Counted from the first letter of the stretch, positions 12,401 to 21,900 are shown. The stretch is 64,000 nucleotides of DNA from Corythucha ciliata (GCA_038030265.1 CM075939.1:24657253-24721252), one strand, 5' to 3'. Notes: generated from the sequence alone by a model not told the origin. Numbers and translations: made by a program.

Positions 12401-15400
12401 AGGCAAAATTTCAAACTAAAGAAAGCATGGCTGCCCCCCCTCGCCCGCCAAACCATTTGCCCCACGCATGAGTTCCAAGGTTCGCCTAGAATTTTCCTTT
12501 CAATTACTTCAACGCCTTTTATTACTTCCGTGTTTTGTTTATTTTATAAGGAAGTTCCGAACTTTGGGCCCACTCATTTTCCTGTTTTCATTTTCCTCCC
12601 CTTTTCTTCATCACGATTTCCTTTTTATCTTGAAATCTGGGCCCCGCCCACGCCATCGAGTGGCAGACCCAGTGCTCCTATTGCTTTTTCTCGACAGGCC
12701 CCCGCATCAAACCACAGTAAAGCCCCAACCTCAGCCAAACTTCAGATTCACAAAGAAGGCCCAAACTCTTTAAAGCTTAAAACCACTGTAAAGCTCCAAC
12801 CACAATGATGGCAAAAAAAAAAAAAAATAACAATCACTGCAAAGGTCCAACTACAGACAAGGTCCAATCACAGCCAAGGTCAAACCACAAGCAGCTCTAA
12901 CCACAGCTAGAGCCTCCAACCACAGTAACTCCCCAACCACATCAAATCTCCACAACCACAGCAAATCTCCACAACCACATCAAAGGTCCAACCATAGCCT
13001 AGGTCTAATCACAGCAAAGGTTCAACCACAGCAAAAATTGAACCACATTGAAGCTCCAACTACAAAAAGCGTTAACAACATTTAGAGCGTTCAACGACAC
13101 GTTAGAGCCTTCAATTACCACTGCAAATGTCCAACCGCAGGATATAGGTCCAACCGCAGGATATAGGTCCAACCACAGAAAAGTTCTGGTCACATTTTGA
13201 GGTTATTAATCACAGATAGAACCTACAACCACGGAGCAAAGCTCAAAACCACGGTACAGCTCCAAAGTAAAATAAGACCCAACTATCAGCGCAAGGCTCC
13301 AACCATAGTTGAGCCCAAATCATAGTAGAGCTTCATCCTAAGTAAACCTTTCCTTTTTTTCTCTTTTATTCCTTTTCTTTAATTTATGAAATCCGGGTCC
13401 CAAGCAAGCCGTACCCGAGTAGGTACAACGGATCCAGTGTCCCCCCACCTCCTCTCATGACGGGGCTAGTTGCGATCCAACTACTATAAGCGAGTCTCTT
13501 CTTCCCTCAACAGTACTATAGTCGAAATTTGCGGTCGGCAGGGGGTGGCGGCTAGGGTGGCCAGCCGTTCCGACTTCCGAGGTACGCTCGGACCAATCCC
13601 GGGTTTGGCTTTCTACTTTCAGCGTACCGCCTGTGGCGGACCGTCTAAACCAATGGGGGCCGCGTTAAATCATGGGGGGTAGCGTTAAATAATGGCTTTA
13701 TTTCCATTTCAACCGCGAATTAGCGCTTTTTCTCCATATTGGCCGCGAATCCGCGTTGCTTTTTAGCGCTTTTTCTTAATTGTTTTCACGAATCAGAGAT
13801 TTTCCTCAATGACAACCTCAAATTGGCTCCTTTTTTTCACTTCTAGCCATGTATAAGCGATGTTAAAATTTTAGCTACGATGTTGCCCCCGAAAACCACG
13901 ATTATTGGTGTTTTCTCAATTTTAGCCGGACTTTTTCTCAATTTTAACTGTGACTTAGCTCTTCGCATTAACTTTTCCCACGAATGAGCGATTTTCCATA
14001 ATTTTAGCCACGATATGAGTGCTATTTCTCAATTTTAACTGTGAATTGGTGTTTTTTTTTTTTCAAGTTTTAGTTGTGAATTAGATAATTTTTCTCTATA
14101 TTTCAGTCCCGAATTTCCATTTTTCTCAATTTTAGCAGCGAGTTATAGGGATTTTCTTCACTTTCCATAATTAGCGCTCTTTCAAACTTCTAGCCACGTG
14201 CTTGGCCCGAAAAAGGCATAATTAACGCGCATTCTCAATATTAGCCGCCTATAAAAAAAAGATGATTAGTGAATTTTCTCTATTTGAGCCGCGAACTTGC
14301 CTCCAGAAGGCAAGAATTGGTGTTTAATAACGCAATCTCAGCAGTGATTTTTGTGAACAATTATGCCAGAAAGTTGACTGCGGATCCGCGAATTGGTGTA
14401 TTTTTCTTAATTTTAGCGCTCAATGAGGGTTTTTTTCTTTATTTTAGTCTTGTAAGGACCTCCTTGAGTCTCCTGGGTCACTTGAGACACGGATTATTCC
14501 CGATAGCGGCAAAAATTTATTCCGAATCGCGTGGGCTGAATCAAAAATATCCCTCCACCCTCTGACCGGGGGTGGTCCACCTCCAACACGTTGGCCCCTT
14601 TCTCGGGGCGCTATGATCCCGCGTTCTATTGAAAATGTCTTACAATTAAATTCAGAACCGAGTCCGAGGATTTTTGAATGAGCCAAATTCATGAACATTG
14701 GATTTTCAAAGAGCCAGAATCGAGAAATTTTGTTTTGAGAGCCAAACCCACATTTTCTAGAAACAATATGCCACACCTATGAAACAGTCAACTCCCAAAA
14801 ATCACTTCAGTCACTTCAGTGAGATTTGGTATAATAAGAACCAAAAATTTAATAAGAGCCGCGAAATTGGTTAGTTGGATGAAATCCTCATCCCCACCCA
14901 ACCGAAGTTGACTTGGGGGTGGAAGTTGGTTGAGTAAATCAAACCCGCGAAACACACAGTCAGACATTTTCAAATCTATAAAAACACTTGTACCATGAAC
15001 TGAAAGTTTGCAGTCCATCCGTCCATTGTGGTTAAGTGGTATAACTCAACGCGTCATACAATAACACGGGGTCAGACCAGCGTCGACGCCTGTGCTAGTG
15101 ACACAAACTCACCCGTCCGAAAGAGGTGATGGCAAGAGGGACTCGTCATTGCCCCCCCCCCTCCTTGTGGGCACTGCCTCTGGAAGAAAGGCTTCCCGAC
15201 AATCCAAGGAGAAAAGACCTTCACCTGTGAAACGATGAGCCTGTTGTTCGCTTCCTGAAGCGTGTATTATATCATTAAAAACATCACGAACTGCGTAGGT
15301 AATAAATTTTAGATGATAACCAAACAAAATAGAATCCTGTTAGCGTAAAAACGCTTTTAAATTACAACGATTAGGTATGTGCTATGAGAGCTCGCAAAAT

Positions 15401-16199
15401 TGATTTTTTTCGGCGAATTAATCACTCTTTTTTTGCTTGGTCTCATCAATTTCACTGCACAGAACAAACTCGATAGGAAGGCCCGAGACGTCCGTCGTAT
15501 AATGAGACAGTGGTGGGCGAGGGGACAGAAGCCCTCCAGTGATTTCTGATTCCTCAAATTGTTTTGAGAATCATTTAAAAAGACGTACATGTACGTAAAA
15601 TGTTCATAAAATGGAAAACATCGAAATTCTTTTAAGACAAAAGATGAAAACTAAAGAATTTTTAAAAGACATGCTACACAACAAAGCACTCTTCGAAATT
15701 TGATAAACAAAACGAAAACAAAGTTTGCATTCAGCGCTTTTTATTTTTTTTACTTCTTCTTTCAAGGTCAGGAGTAAAATATTCATTAAGTATTCAACAC
15801 GTGGCATTTGACGAAGCGTTTCTTGAATTTTGGACCATGGCCAAAACTGTCAGTCGCAAATAAAAAAAGTTGGAATAGGCGTCATTTTTCATAGGCGTCA
15901 TGTATCCCTTCCCAGCTAGACCTGTGCATATTATGATTGGGTTTAATAATAAGCGAAAGTGAATGGTTTTTGTATTGTAGGAAGGTGGGAGGACAATGAA
16001 AACCGACCTCCCCCCGCAACAACCTTTACACATCCTTTCCTCGTTACTTTTCCTCGTATATGACCCATCATTATATGGATTGTACCTGGCTAGCTCTTCG
16101 GCGCGCACTCTGAAGATCCTCACGACAGTGGATCTGATCGCCGTGTGCGTCCGAAAGAAGGTTCTCGAAATATTCTTCATACTGTGACAGCCGATGAAT
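1..16199 (-). CDS. ARHGAP20: DH-PH-RA-RhoGAP protein, ARHGAP20-like (partial, spliced; whole gene model)
   Basis: Regulator of Rho-family GTPases acting at the membrane or cytoskeleton. The model joins, 5' to 3' on the minus strand, exons 16199-16086, 9990-9892, 9824-9660, 6797-6580, [missing exon], 2676-2402, 2339-2165, 2098-1827, 1745-1462, 1391-1204, 1130-828 and 471-1. Every junction uses GT and AG, and phases agree across all adjacent pairs. The readable part is about 198 residues before the gap and 656 after it. Domain order is DH C-terminal half, PH, RA, RhoGAP, low-complexity tail. PH, RA and RhoGAP segments match ARHGAP20 in order and in signature residues (QERHLFLFND, EAPYPLLGHE, GIFRKSAN). 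Introns vary from 62 bp to 6.1 kb; the long ones hold minisatellites and poly-A or poly-G runs. The gene is incomplete at both ends: the tail continues past base 1 and the start of the DH domain lies upstream. Family assignment is confident; the DH fusion rests on phase and helix-like sequence. Confidence 0.85.
828..1130 (-). CDS. ARHGAP20: Exon: Pro/Arg-rich tail segment
   Basis: 101 codons, phase 0 at both ends. Begins ITPTMSVPGEYVRVYGGWEE and contains RRSASEESLLDSG and GGPAPPPTPPRSTKPD. RRSASEES fits a basophilic kinase or 14-3-3 type site, and the PPPTPPR stretch a possible SH3 ligand (inferred from short motifs only). Acceptor tttctcgcgcgcag, donor GTAAGAATT. The Arg/Ser-rich content is typical of the long tails of this family. 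Confidence 0.86.
1204..1391 (-). CDS. ARHGAP20: Exon: acidic, Ser-rich post-GAP region
   Basis: 188 bp. Includes DDSSIDSLECSPPPRKDK and SDSQLYTPDEEESGSTSSSG. The SSIDSLE motif resembles the serine/acidic stretch that follows the GAP domain in ARHGAP20. Acceptor atttttgaacag, donor GTACAA, phase 0 exit. Likely disordered and a possible phosphorylation region (inferred from composition). Confidence 0.88.
1462..1745 (-). CDS. ARHGAP20: Exon: C-terminal half of RhoGAP domain
   Basis: 284 bp. Reads VLDDLPKLNRLLLCHVLCVL then SPTNLGVCVGPSLLW, the conserved asparagine-bearing motif (N-L-x-x-x-x-G-P-x-L-L) of RhoGAP domains that stabilises the catalytic arginine. It ends in an acidic stretch DSGTEESD. 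Acceptor ...ccgtatag, donor GTGAGTATT. Phase joins correctly on both sides (one base in, one base out). Confidence 0.94.
1827..2098 (-). CDS. ARHGAP20: Exon: RhoGAP catalytic core with arginine finger
   Basis: 272 bp. The peptide TMLQQVFSKGPFTQGIFRKS carries the arginine finger (Arg of GIFR), then NVRLVRELREKL and VASLFKEFLRSLPDPLL, which hold the conserved Lys and Arg of the K-x-x-L/F-R-x-L-P motif. Catalytic residues are therefore intact, unlike the degenerate GAP domains of some relatives. Acceptor tttcttctgcag, donor GTAAATA, phase 2 exit. The intron upstream is 66 bp. Confidence 0.94.
2165..2339 (-). CDS. ARHGAP20: Exon: basic linker and start of RhoGAP domain
   Basis: 175 bp; its first base completes an Arg codon, then 58 codons. 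The sequence runs from CKTPESDKKIVKKS through a basic stretch to CLFGLPLSRICEGDQLPRPV, the standard opening of a RhoGAP domain (FG-x-x-L ... LP-x-P-V). Acceptor ttattattttaatag, donor GTAAGCG, phase 0 exit. No Met lies at its start, so it must be read by splicing. Confidence 0.9.
2402..2676 (-). CDS. ARHGAP20: Exon: Ras-associating (RA) type domain
   Basis: 91 codons plus two bases. Starts CKTFSVGPDETARNCIALAL after acceptor ...aaaacgcag and ends CHFILR. It contains SFQLWAKTARDEAPYPLLGH and a basic/acidic tail, matching the RA segment of ARHGAP20, which binds Rap1 in the vertebrate protein. The donor is GTTGGT (weak) and the following intron is only 62 bp. The open frame continues a little beyond both ends, but those parts are not conserved. 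Confidence 0.9.
2940..3190. repeat. Degenerate ~30-bp repeat, TTCGCGG type
   Basis: Intronic. Several spaced copies of a unit with a Pu/Py-rich arm and an AAATTTCGCGxxTTT core. Resembles the 17.8-18.5 kb array but is more decayed and leads directly into the 17-bp array beginning near 3270. Confidence 0.5.
3270..4240 (+). repeat. 17-bp minisatellite R1 with conserved 3' flank (TG orientation)
   Basis: Degenerate tandem copies of a unit close to TTTGTGGTTGGAGC lie in the large intron of the GAP gene, interrupted at about 3560-3720. After the array come three short modules in the order GCACTGTGA-n-CTGTTAC, AAGGGAGGAAAATAAAA and GGGCCGAATATTCTC. The same modules follow the R1 array at 22.7-23.5 kb, so array and flank behave as one composite repeat. 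Confidence 0.75.
4149..5282. repeat. Intron tract with two long G runs and a short hairpin
   Basis: Eleven G at 4149-4159 and twelve G at 5271-5282. A perfect 10-bp inverted repeat (TTTCCCGTAC / GTACGGGAAA) lies at 4562-4591. Open frames here are G- or T-rich and not protein-like. Confidence 0.6.
5826..5885 (-). CDS. Candidate short exon: end of PH domain
   Basis: 60 bp lying between a TGCAG acceptor and a strong GTGAGTT donor. Its first base completes the split codon of the PH exon in phase, and the frame reads GTPAKNWTEWKKGRKVLRS. The Trp and basic residues could form the last PH helix, but the match to the family is weak and another reading frame also looks partly peptide-like. At least one more exon would be needed before 2676. 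This is a guess based on phase and splice sites. Confidence 0.25.
6580..6797 (-). CDS. ARHGAP20: Exon: PH domain core
   Basis: 72 codons plus two bases (218 bp). It opens GVQSQERHLFLFNDLLLIAK, a classic PH strand pattern, and ends FVLGWPTTNVVTTF. The spacing and the motifs LFLFNDLL, NFKLKEKVRV and FVLGWPT match the ARHGAP20 PH domain, which binds membrane phosphoinositides in this family. Acceptor ttttttag, donor GTGAGTGG; it ends in phase 2, so the next exon must supply one base. The terminal PH helix, expected to contain a conserved Trp, lies in an exon not securely found. Confidence 0.92.
7320..8580. mobile_element. GC-rich anomalous intronic segment, probably a decayed insertion
   Basis: Much richer in GC and CpG than the intron around it, with peptide-like but broken frames. 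The clearest is a 49-codon plus-strand frame at 7556-7705, beginning MDIANSIHKLDSLSHSPDDP. No family is recognised. It is interrupted by the MITE-like element at 7770-8034. It could be a dead transposon or a processed copy of a gene; no terminal repeats for the whole segment were found. Confidence 0.35.
7770..8034. mobile_element. MITE-like element with ~100-bp imperfect inverted repeats
   Basis: Begins CAAACACACCTTTG and ends CAAAGGTGTGTTTG. Inverted similarity continues inwards through TTTTGAAAACG and GCCATCCAATTT on both arms, leaving a short core with GATAGCGCCGTCAGCGAG. No coding capacity and no clear target duplication. Confidence 0.6.
9660..9824 (-). CDS. ARHGAP20: Exon: basic Ser-rich linker and first PH strand
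   Basis: 55 codons, starting RMKGLMRKRSSTAARLQRAL and ending ETKVQFTA. Acceptor ttttttgtcaattgcag, donor GTGAGTG, phase 0 at both ends. The basic Ser/Arg-rich stretch followed by a short beta-like segment corresponds to the region just before the ARHGAP20 PH domain, where vertebrate proteins also carry basic, serine-rich sequence. The 2.9-kb intron downstream leads to the PH core exon. Confidence 0.85.
9892..9990 (-). CDS. Exon: end of DH domain helix / DH-PH linker
   Basis: 33 codons, TLKRAQEESDLERIQDLFPN then DCLRLYDKDVLTM. The acceptor ends ...ttttttag and the donor is GTAAGG; phase is 0 at both ends. The charged heptad-like start continues the terminal DH helix of the upstream exon. The intron to the next exon is only 67 bp, which supports the pair being real. 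The open frame lacks a Met at its start, so simple ORF calling misses it. Confidence 0.82.
9991..12470. other. Intron sequence, no gene seen
   Basis: AT-rich first part of the 6.1-kb intron. It holds poly-T and poly-A runs, a (TAA)n stretch near 11745-11771 and a 10-base G run near 11623. Plus- and minus-strand open frames are short and of low complexity. Confidence 0.6.
12590..13345 (-). repeat. 17-bp minisatellite R1 with conserved flank (CA orientation)
   Basis: Array of CCAACCACAG-type units from about 12700. The preceding 12590-12680 is the reverse complement of the AAGGGAGGAAAATAAAA / GGGCC flank seen beside the arrays at 4.0 and 23.3 kb, giving a third copy of the composite in opposite orientation. 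The stretch with GTGGCAGACCCAGTGC just before the array recurs before the array at 27.9 kb. Confidence 0.75.
13552..13640 (+). mobile_element. Left end of a hAT-like element (fragment)
   Basis: CTAGGGTGGCCAGCCGTTCC followed by a GGACCAATCCCGGGTTTGGC stretch resembles the widespread CAGGGTGGCCAGACGTCC terminal repeat. No matching right end or target duplication was found nearby; it borders the R2 array. Confidence 0.35.
13690..14445 (+). repeat. ~30-bp minisatellite R2, forward
   Basis: More than twenty degenerate copies of a unit near CGCGAATTAGCGCTTTTTCT followed by CAATTTTAGC. Unit length drifts by several bases and copies differ at many positions. Same family at 28.3, 37.5, 58.2, 59.0 and 60.6 kb. 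Confidence 0.8.
14450..15990. other. Intron remainder, no gene seen
   Basis: Contains an R3-like remnant at 14640-14770 (CCAAATTCATGAACATTGG type) and otherwise AT-rich unique-looking sequence. Short minus-strand frames here are not conserved-looking. Confidence 0.5.
16086..16199 (-). CDS. Exon: C-terminal half of Dbl-homology (RhoGEF) domain
   Basis: 38 codons, phase 0 at both ends, bounded by a pyrimidine-rich acceptor (cttttgttccag) and donor GTACAA. The peptide begins IHRLSQYEEYFENLL and goes on to a helix with EDLQSARRRASQ. This fits conserved region 3 of DH domains (the P-x-x-R-L-x-x-Y motif followed by a long helix), the part that contacts the Rho GTPase. It joins in phase to the exon at 9892-9990 across a 6.1-kb intron. 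The preceding DH exons were not found. A longer open frame surrounds this exon, but its flanks are not protein-like. Alternative: an unrelated coiled helix; the in-phase join makes DH more likely. Confidence 0.72.
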
Positions 16200-16460
16200 C
16201 TGGAACAAAAGTGAAGAAGAAAAAACTCAATTTTACTATAAAAACACAAAGAAGAACAATAATGTGGAAACATGACAAAAGCTAGTCGACTAAAGAAGTC
16301 AAAACCAAAGAAAAGTTCGATGATGCGGAACACGCCGCGCCGGGTCAAACACATACAGACACATTTAAGAAGGGGAAAACGCCCATTTATAAGGCAAGGT
16401 GCATAGCCCCATTTGGCTCCAACTGGAGCACATGACTCGCTAAGAGTCAACGCAATCTTA

Positions 16461-16608
16461 GGCCCGATTTCACCAACTTCTTAAACCAAGATCAACAACT
16501 AATCACGATTACAATGTGAACGCTTGTATCAGAATTCATGTGGGTCGCTATTGGCAACTAATCACGATCAACTTTAAACGAGATCAATTTTGTTGGTGAA
16601 AATGGGCC
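16461..16608. mobile_element. PIF/Harbinger-type MITE, TTA duplication
   Basis: 148 bp bounded by TTA on both sides (16458-16460, 16609-16611). Terminal inverted repeats are GGCCCGATTTCACCAAC and its partner GTTGGTGAAAATGGGCC. An internal CAACTAATCACGAT motif occurs twice. No ORF. It sits just upstream of the DH exon. Confidence 0.85.
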
Positions 16609-17251
16609 TTACTCTCTTTTATTGGAGAGGAAAATACAGTAAGAAGACTGCCACTTAAGGGTCCCTCCTATGAAAACATCTTAAACGTATGACACACCCC
16701 CCCAGCTATTTTTCAAAAAACATCAATTTATCGCAATGACTAAGTTAGAATTCAATAAGAAGAAAAAAGGCTTGATTGAACATTGACAAAGAGGTGAGGC
16801 ATGTTTCGGAGCAAGTTCAAGGTCAGGAATCTTTTTTTCTTCTTCCATTTTTTAAAAGACGGATTATGATGTGAAGGGAGGAGCACAGGCAGTCACGAAT
16901 GGTCGTGCTGAGACTGGCTCCCCTTACACAAAAACACAGGATTTTTTCTTCATCAAAAATGTGTTTTTTGTATTGTTTTTTAAAGATTCTACTCTCAACA
17001 ATAACAAAGAGCTTTGATCTCATGGGGAATTAAGAATAATGGGAAAGAGTTGCTGGGTAATGAAGTGCGAGTTCGGTGATGGTGAGAGAGTGAGAGAGAG
17101 CGAGCGAGTGATGAGGGAAAAAAGAAATATAATTATATGGGTGAGAAACAGGAAAAAGGTGGAACTAAAAAGCGGAAGGTGCAATAGCTGCAGAGGAATG
17201 TTCGTTTGTGAAGTAAAAACCCCAGAACAACGTTTTTTGTTTTGTCTTCAG

Positions 17252-17462
17252 CGCCCGTCATATCCAGTGACCGCCACAAAGCTAAATCATTCGCTTCGGC
17301 TCCCAAACGGGACGACGTTACAAACAACAACAATACTAGCGTCAGTGCAAGAACGACAATGGGAGACATTTTTTCACCTATAAAATTCGTTTGGTGCCTA
17401 ATTGATGATGGCATCAATTAGTTGTTTAAGGGTTTTAATACTTTGCCATCGTGTAGAATAAA
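17252..17462. other. Open segment with competing readings on both strands
   Basis: Plus strand: an excellent acceptor (ttttttgttttgtcttcag ending at 17251), a frame open to TAG at 17419-17421, then AATAAA at 17457. Minus strand: a Met at about 17371 opens MSPIVVLALTLVLLLFVTSS, which looks like a signal peptide, followed by RLGAEANDLALWRSL. The hydrophobic run is the antisense of CAA/AAC repeats, so it may be an artefact. Two perfect hairpins lie at 17398-17421 and 17445-17481; AATAAA sits in the second loop. Which strand, if any, is coding is unresolved. Confidence 0.3.
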
Positions 17463-17769
17463 CTTCCGCAGGCACGATGGCTACTGCTAACAATCACAAT
17501 TGGCGCAGTGAATGAGAACATGCCGATGACGAGACGAACGTGACGTCATCGACACGTATCGGTGATGGTGGCGGTAGTAGTTGCACTGTGTAAACTCCAC
17601 TGTCGGAACTGTGAGTTCCGGCAGTAATTTCAACATAGGCCGGCAACTCTTGTGCATACCGAAAGTTTAAGAAGAAATATTATGTACCTATTGGAATGAT
17701 GAAAAGGTAGGCCGTAACTATAACGCGTAGTCACAGGGGGCAGGGATGGGCAGTTGCCCTCCATTGGAC

Positions 17770-18530
17770 TCGAAATCTGCCAACTCATAGATACCAAAAA
17801 GTATCAATCCTAACAACTCACTAAATCGCCAATTTCGCGGGTTCTGGCCGATAAGGAACTATTTTCGAGGGTTTTGGCTCTCTACTATCCAATTTCATGG
17901 GTTTCGGCTTGGTGAAATGCTTCGTTTCACAGACTTGGCCCACTAAAAAACAATTTTTTAAATGTAAAAATCCCAATTTCGCGTTTGGCTTTTGTTTTTG
18001 TAGGCGACGAAGTCACTATGAGAAGTGAGTGGGGTTGGATGGAATGAGTCAGCGGTATTACTCGCATCGTATCGTATCACTCAAAAAACCTATTTCGAGA
18101 GTTTAGTCCTGGAAAAAAACATTTTTGCGGGTTTGGCACTGAATAAAACTAATTTTCATTTCTCTCTACGCGGGTCAATTGGCTCACTCAGACACCAATA
18201 TTTCGCGGGCTGAAGTCACTGAAGACAATTTCGCGGGATTTAGTCCTTGAAAAGACTAGTTTCGCCTGTTAAGCTCTTGAAAATTCAATATTGAGGGTTT
18301 CGGTCATCTAAAACAAATGGGGGGGGGGGGGTCGATCTACAATATTGTGGGCCTGGCTCTTTCAGAAAGCCTTGGCGGATTTGGTTCTTCCAAAAATCAG
18401 TATCATGGCATCTCGAAATACCCGTTTTCGCGGGTTTCGTCCTTCAGAAAATCAATATTGCAACTTTTTCTCACTCGAAAAACCAATTTCACAGGTTCGA
18501 CTCTACAAAAAACATTTTCCTTGGTTTAGC
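17770..18530 (+). repeat. ~30-bp minisatellite R3
   Basis: Degenerate units near CAATTTCGCGGGTTTGGCTC followed by ACTGAAAAA. Includes a 13-base G run at 18319-18331. Related arrays lie at 53.7-54.35 kb (opposite orientation) and 57.7-57.9 kb. Confidence 0.75.
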
Positions 18531-18549
18531 TGTTCAAAATATTAATTGG

Positions 18550-18960
18550 GTGGGACTTTTGGTACCACGGTCTCTCAAATTCTTCCAGGGCGCTCTAGGG
18601 GTGTGTGGGAATGGGTGGAGGGCAAATGGAACTGAGGCCACAGTGAAGGGGGGGGGGGTCTGCTGGCCAGTTCGACCAAGTTCGGCCAAGGCCATTTCCC
18701 AAGAGGGCGATGCCATCACCAAGACTCAGCTTCCGGTCTCTTCGTTTACAGGGGTATAAAATTGACGGTTTTCCGGTTGGGAGCTGCGGCAAAAATGGCC
18801 ACTATAGAGAGCCAGTGGTCAACAATGGACTTTCTGATCCCCAAGGCTGCGCGGTTTTTCTGCTTCATGGTGGACCTCAACCAGCGGTTTCTTTCATGGA
18901 GCACCTGCGGGCCAACTCTGGCCGGCTTGAAGAGGTGTGGACTTGAGGAGTGATTTGGAG
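18550..18960. other. GC-rich segment, unrecognised
   Basis: Two overlapping plus-strand frames stay open across about 200 bp near 18710-18950, one reading GCAVFLLHGGPQPAVSFMEH. No splice context or family is apparent. It may be a fragment of a dead element; GC richness alone can keep frames open. Confidence 0.25.
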
Positions 18961-21900
18961 CCGTTGGTGCACGAGGGGCACCATATTTTTCTCAACCTTG
19001 TCCTTAAGCATATTCATGTGAAAACTGGGCAAGCAGGGGCAAGCTAACATGTTCATTTAAAAACTGGAGTATAACAACTTGTATGTAGTTACAGCGGGGG
19101 CACATGCCCCCTTTGCACCCCCTCAGGCACTAGCTTGGGTGAAGAGGACAACAATTGTACATTCTATTCTTCCCTTTCTACATACATTCAACTAAAATGT
19201 CTTTTCCTTTTTTCTTTCTTTTTTTTAACTGATTCGTCGCTTTCTCAAGTCAAAAACCACAATTGAAAGTCAAGGTCCTCCTCAACGCCCCTCAACATCC
19301 TCGACCAACAAAATCACTGAATACTTTTACGGGGCGACTTAGCAGCATAATAGTTGAGTGTGCACGCTGTTGAGTCCTTTTAATGCTTACGAATCGCACC
19401 TCGTGAATTAGCATACACACAAAGGTACATCAACCTGTGCCCACCGGGTGAAAAAAATTATCATTTTTTTTCGTCGAAGAAACATTATTAAAAAAAACAA
19501 AACAAAACAAAAACGTAAACGTTGGGTGGGAGGGGACGGTGGATAAACATCGTGACGATAATCGTCAACGGAAAACTCGACATCACTTGGAACTCGCGAG
19601 AAAGTATAGGGCTCGCGGACGATTACAATGGTTTATGAAAACGGAAGTAAATTGAAATGAAAGAGGAAAAGACGGATAGCCCTAGCTGTAACTTAAAAAA
19701 AGAACTCAATGGAGTTGGATAAGGACGGGAATAACACGTCTGCTTCTTGTGCCTTCAATGTACGAAAAGCACCATAAAGCATAGTAGGAAATATTAACGG
19801 AAACTATATGCGGACATTTCATTCCCATTATTGCCTCGCATGGTTGAAGTGGGGGGGGGGGACCATTATGGATCGCAAATGGTGACGTCGAAGGGGCAAT
19901 TCTAAATTGCTTGTAACAAATGCAAGCTCATTAATGATTCGAAAACACACGCAAAAAAACGGAATCAGGGTAAAATGGTTTTCAATTTTAGGCGAGGGCC
20001 AGGTCGTAACACCCTGAAATTGAACAGGAAAAATTGTGGGAAACGAGGACAAAATACAAGCGCAAGATCTCATCAATCCAATGACTGCGTAACGATTAAG
20101 AGGTTTTTAAAATATTTCGTTTAGTTTTGCGTCGCATTGCGGAGGTCCTTGTATTCTGGTGTAACTCAATGAAAACTGGAAGCATTCTGCGACTTTGAAT
20201 ATTCCGAGCGCATTGGACCAAAATACAGTTAAGGACAAATTTATTTGTGCGTAACTCTGAAAAATCCCGCAATAGATTTTTAAAGCGCGTCTCAAATTCC
20301 AAGGTACAAGGACTTAAAAAAACTCGATCCGCGACCACTGACGTCCTTGTGTACCGTTTACTTCCAAGAGAACCTCCTCCACCCCTCGCCCACTCATCGG
20401 ATAAAGAGAAGTGGAAGGTTCGACCTGAATAGCTTCGGAGGTCTCGGAAGGCCGTTTCTCGAGTTCGGAAAAAAAGGAGTTTTTCAAGGGTTGTGTTGTT
20501 GTCGGATGAACGGGATGAAGACGATGGTCAGGAGGACGACGGTTGGTAATAGAGAGGTTGGAGGGGGGGAGGTACATAAGGAGACAGACCTAAAATTAAC
20601 AAGAGGATAGCTTTTCAGGACCCGAAATGAGGGAGAGTGAGGAAGAATGAGTTTTGTGGGGGAAGGGAGGATAACAAAGGTAATTTAGAAGTCACGGGTC
20701 ATCCAGCTTTTTTTTGTGAGAAGATGTCGAAGACCAGTTACGTGCGGCATAAAAAAAAGAGGCCGGCGGGTGTTGTTTGAGGGAGAGGGATTGCGGATTT
20801 CTTATCCCATTAGCAAGTTGTGAAGAAACCGTGGCGACCATCGTTACACATTGGACAGTTACAATGAATTCCGAATAAAATTTACAACGTTTTATAAGAT
20901 GTTACCTCTAACGTTTTTAGTGCGTTTCATTCCTGTCTTGTTTACTCTTTTATTCCGCAGAATTAACCTTGTGCGTTTGCAGACGCTTTAAACAAGTGCT
21001 TTCTCAAGTCCTTCCTGGATTCATGCATACCGCAACAGAATTAAGGACTTCATTTATGTTCCTTGACAAATATTTGAATTGAATTCCATAATTTTTGTTG
21101 TTCTTACAGCGTTACTTGATGAATTTTGCTGCTTCTCAATCGCTCAACATCTATAGATTTCGTACTTCGTTTCAAAGTCGGGTCGCCTGGAAATCCGAAT
21201 TCGGCCATTGCTTTTGATATTTGACGGTCTTCTTCATTCATCCGGCCGAAGATTAAATTGACAATGAGCCAATCCCCTCCTCTTCAATCATTGTCTCAAC
21301 CAGGAATCCGCGTATGTCATCACTCCGCGCATATGAGAGGCCAAGAGGCCAGCAACTAAGTTAATTCCTTTTCTCTTTAAGAAAAAGAAAAAGAAAAAAA
21401 AAAGAAAGAAAAAAAAAAAACTTATCGCTCTACTCCGCAACAGCCAGCCACCACTAACCATTAAACCAACCTGTCCCCTATAACACGAGAGCGGTGGTGG
21501 TTGAGTACCGCAATTTGACACTTTATTACAACTAAGTACGGAACGTGTGTCGTTATAGGACTTCCATTCGTCAGATTGCCACCGTAAGCGCAATTCCGCG
21601 AATATTCGCAGGAAAGCTTCCTCAATAAGTTGAAAATTCCTTTGTTATGAATCACGAGCGCAGTCCTTTTATTTTTCCCCCAAAAAATTAGTTGACACCT
21701 CGAGAAAGCTTAAATTGATTTTTGTTTTTTTTGTTTGTTTGTTTGTTTTGTGTCGTTCATCTGTGCTGCATAAGCCTTTCAACATGGGCGTGATGGGCGG
21801 GGAGGGGACTTAATGTTTACTGCTGATTCGTCGTTTTCGAATTTTCTCGAATCCTATTTTGAAAGAAGTCTCACACCCTTTTCAGCCGCCTTTTTAAGAG

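Noticed and set aside
13690..14445. Regular ~30-bp spacing reminiscent of CRISPR
   Set aside because: Units are degenerate and contiguous with no unique spacers or cas genes, and the DNA is clearly eukaryotic.
15794..16450. 218-codon minus-strand frame
   Set aside because: Only its middle (16086-16199) is a spliced exon, and that exon is read in another frame from the long one; the long frame itself is not conserved-looking.
20096..20338. Two overlapping minus frames considered as upstream DH exons
   Set aside because: No donor follows the open part and the sequence lacks DH motifs.
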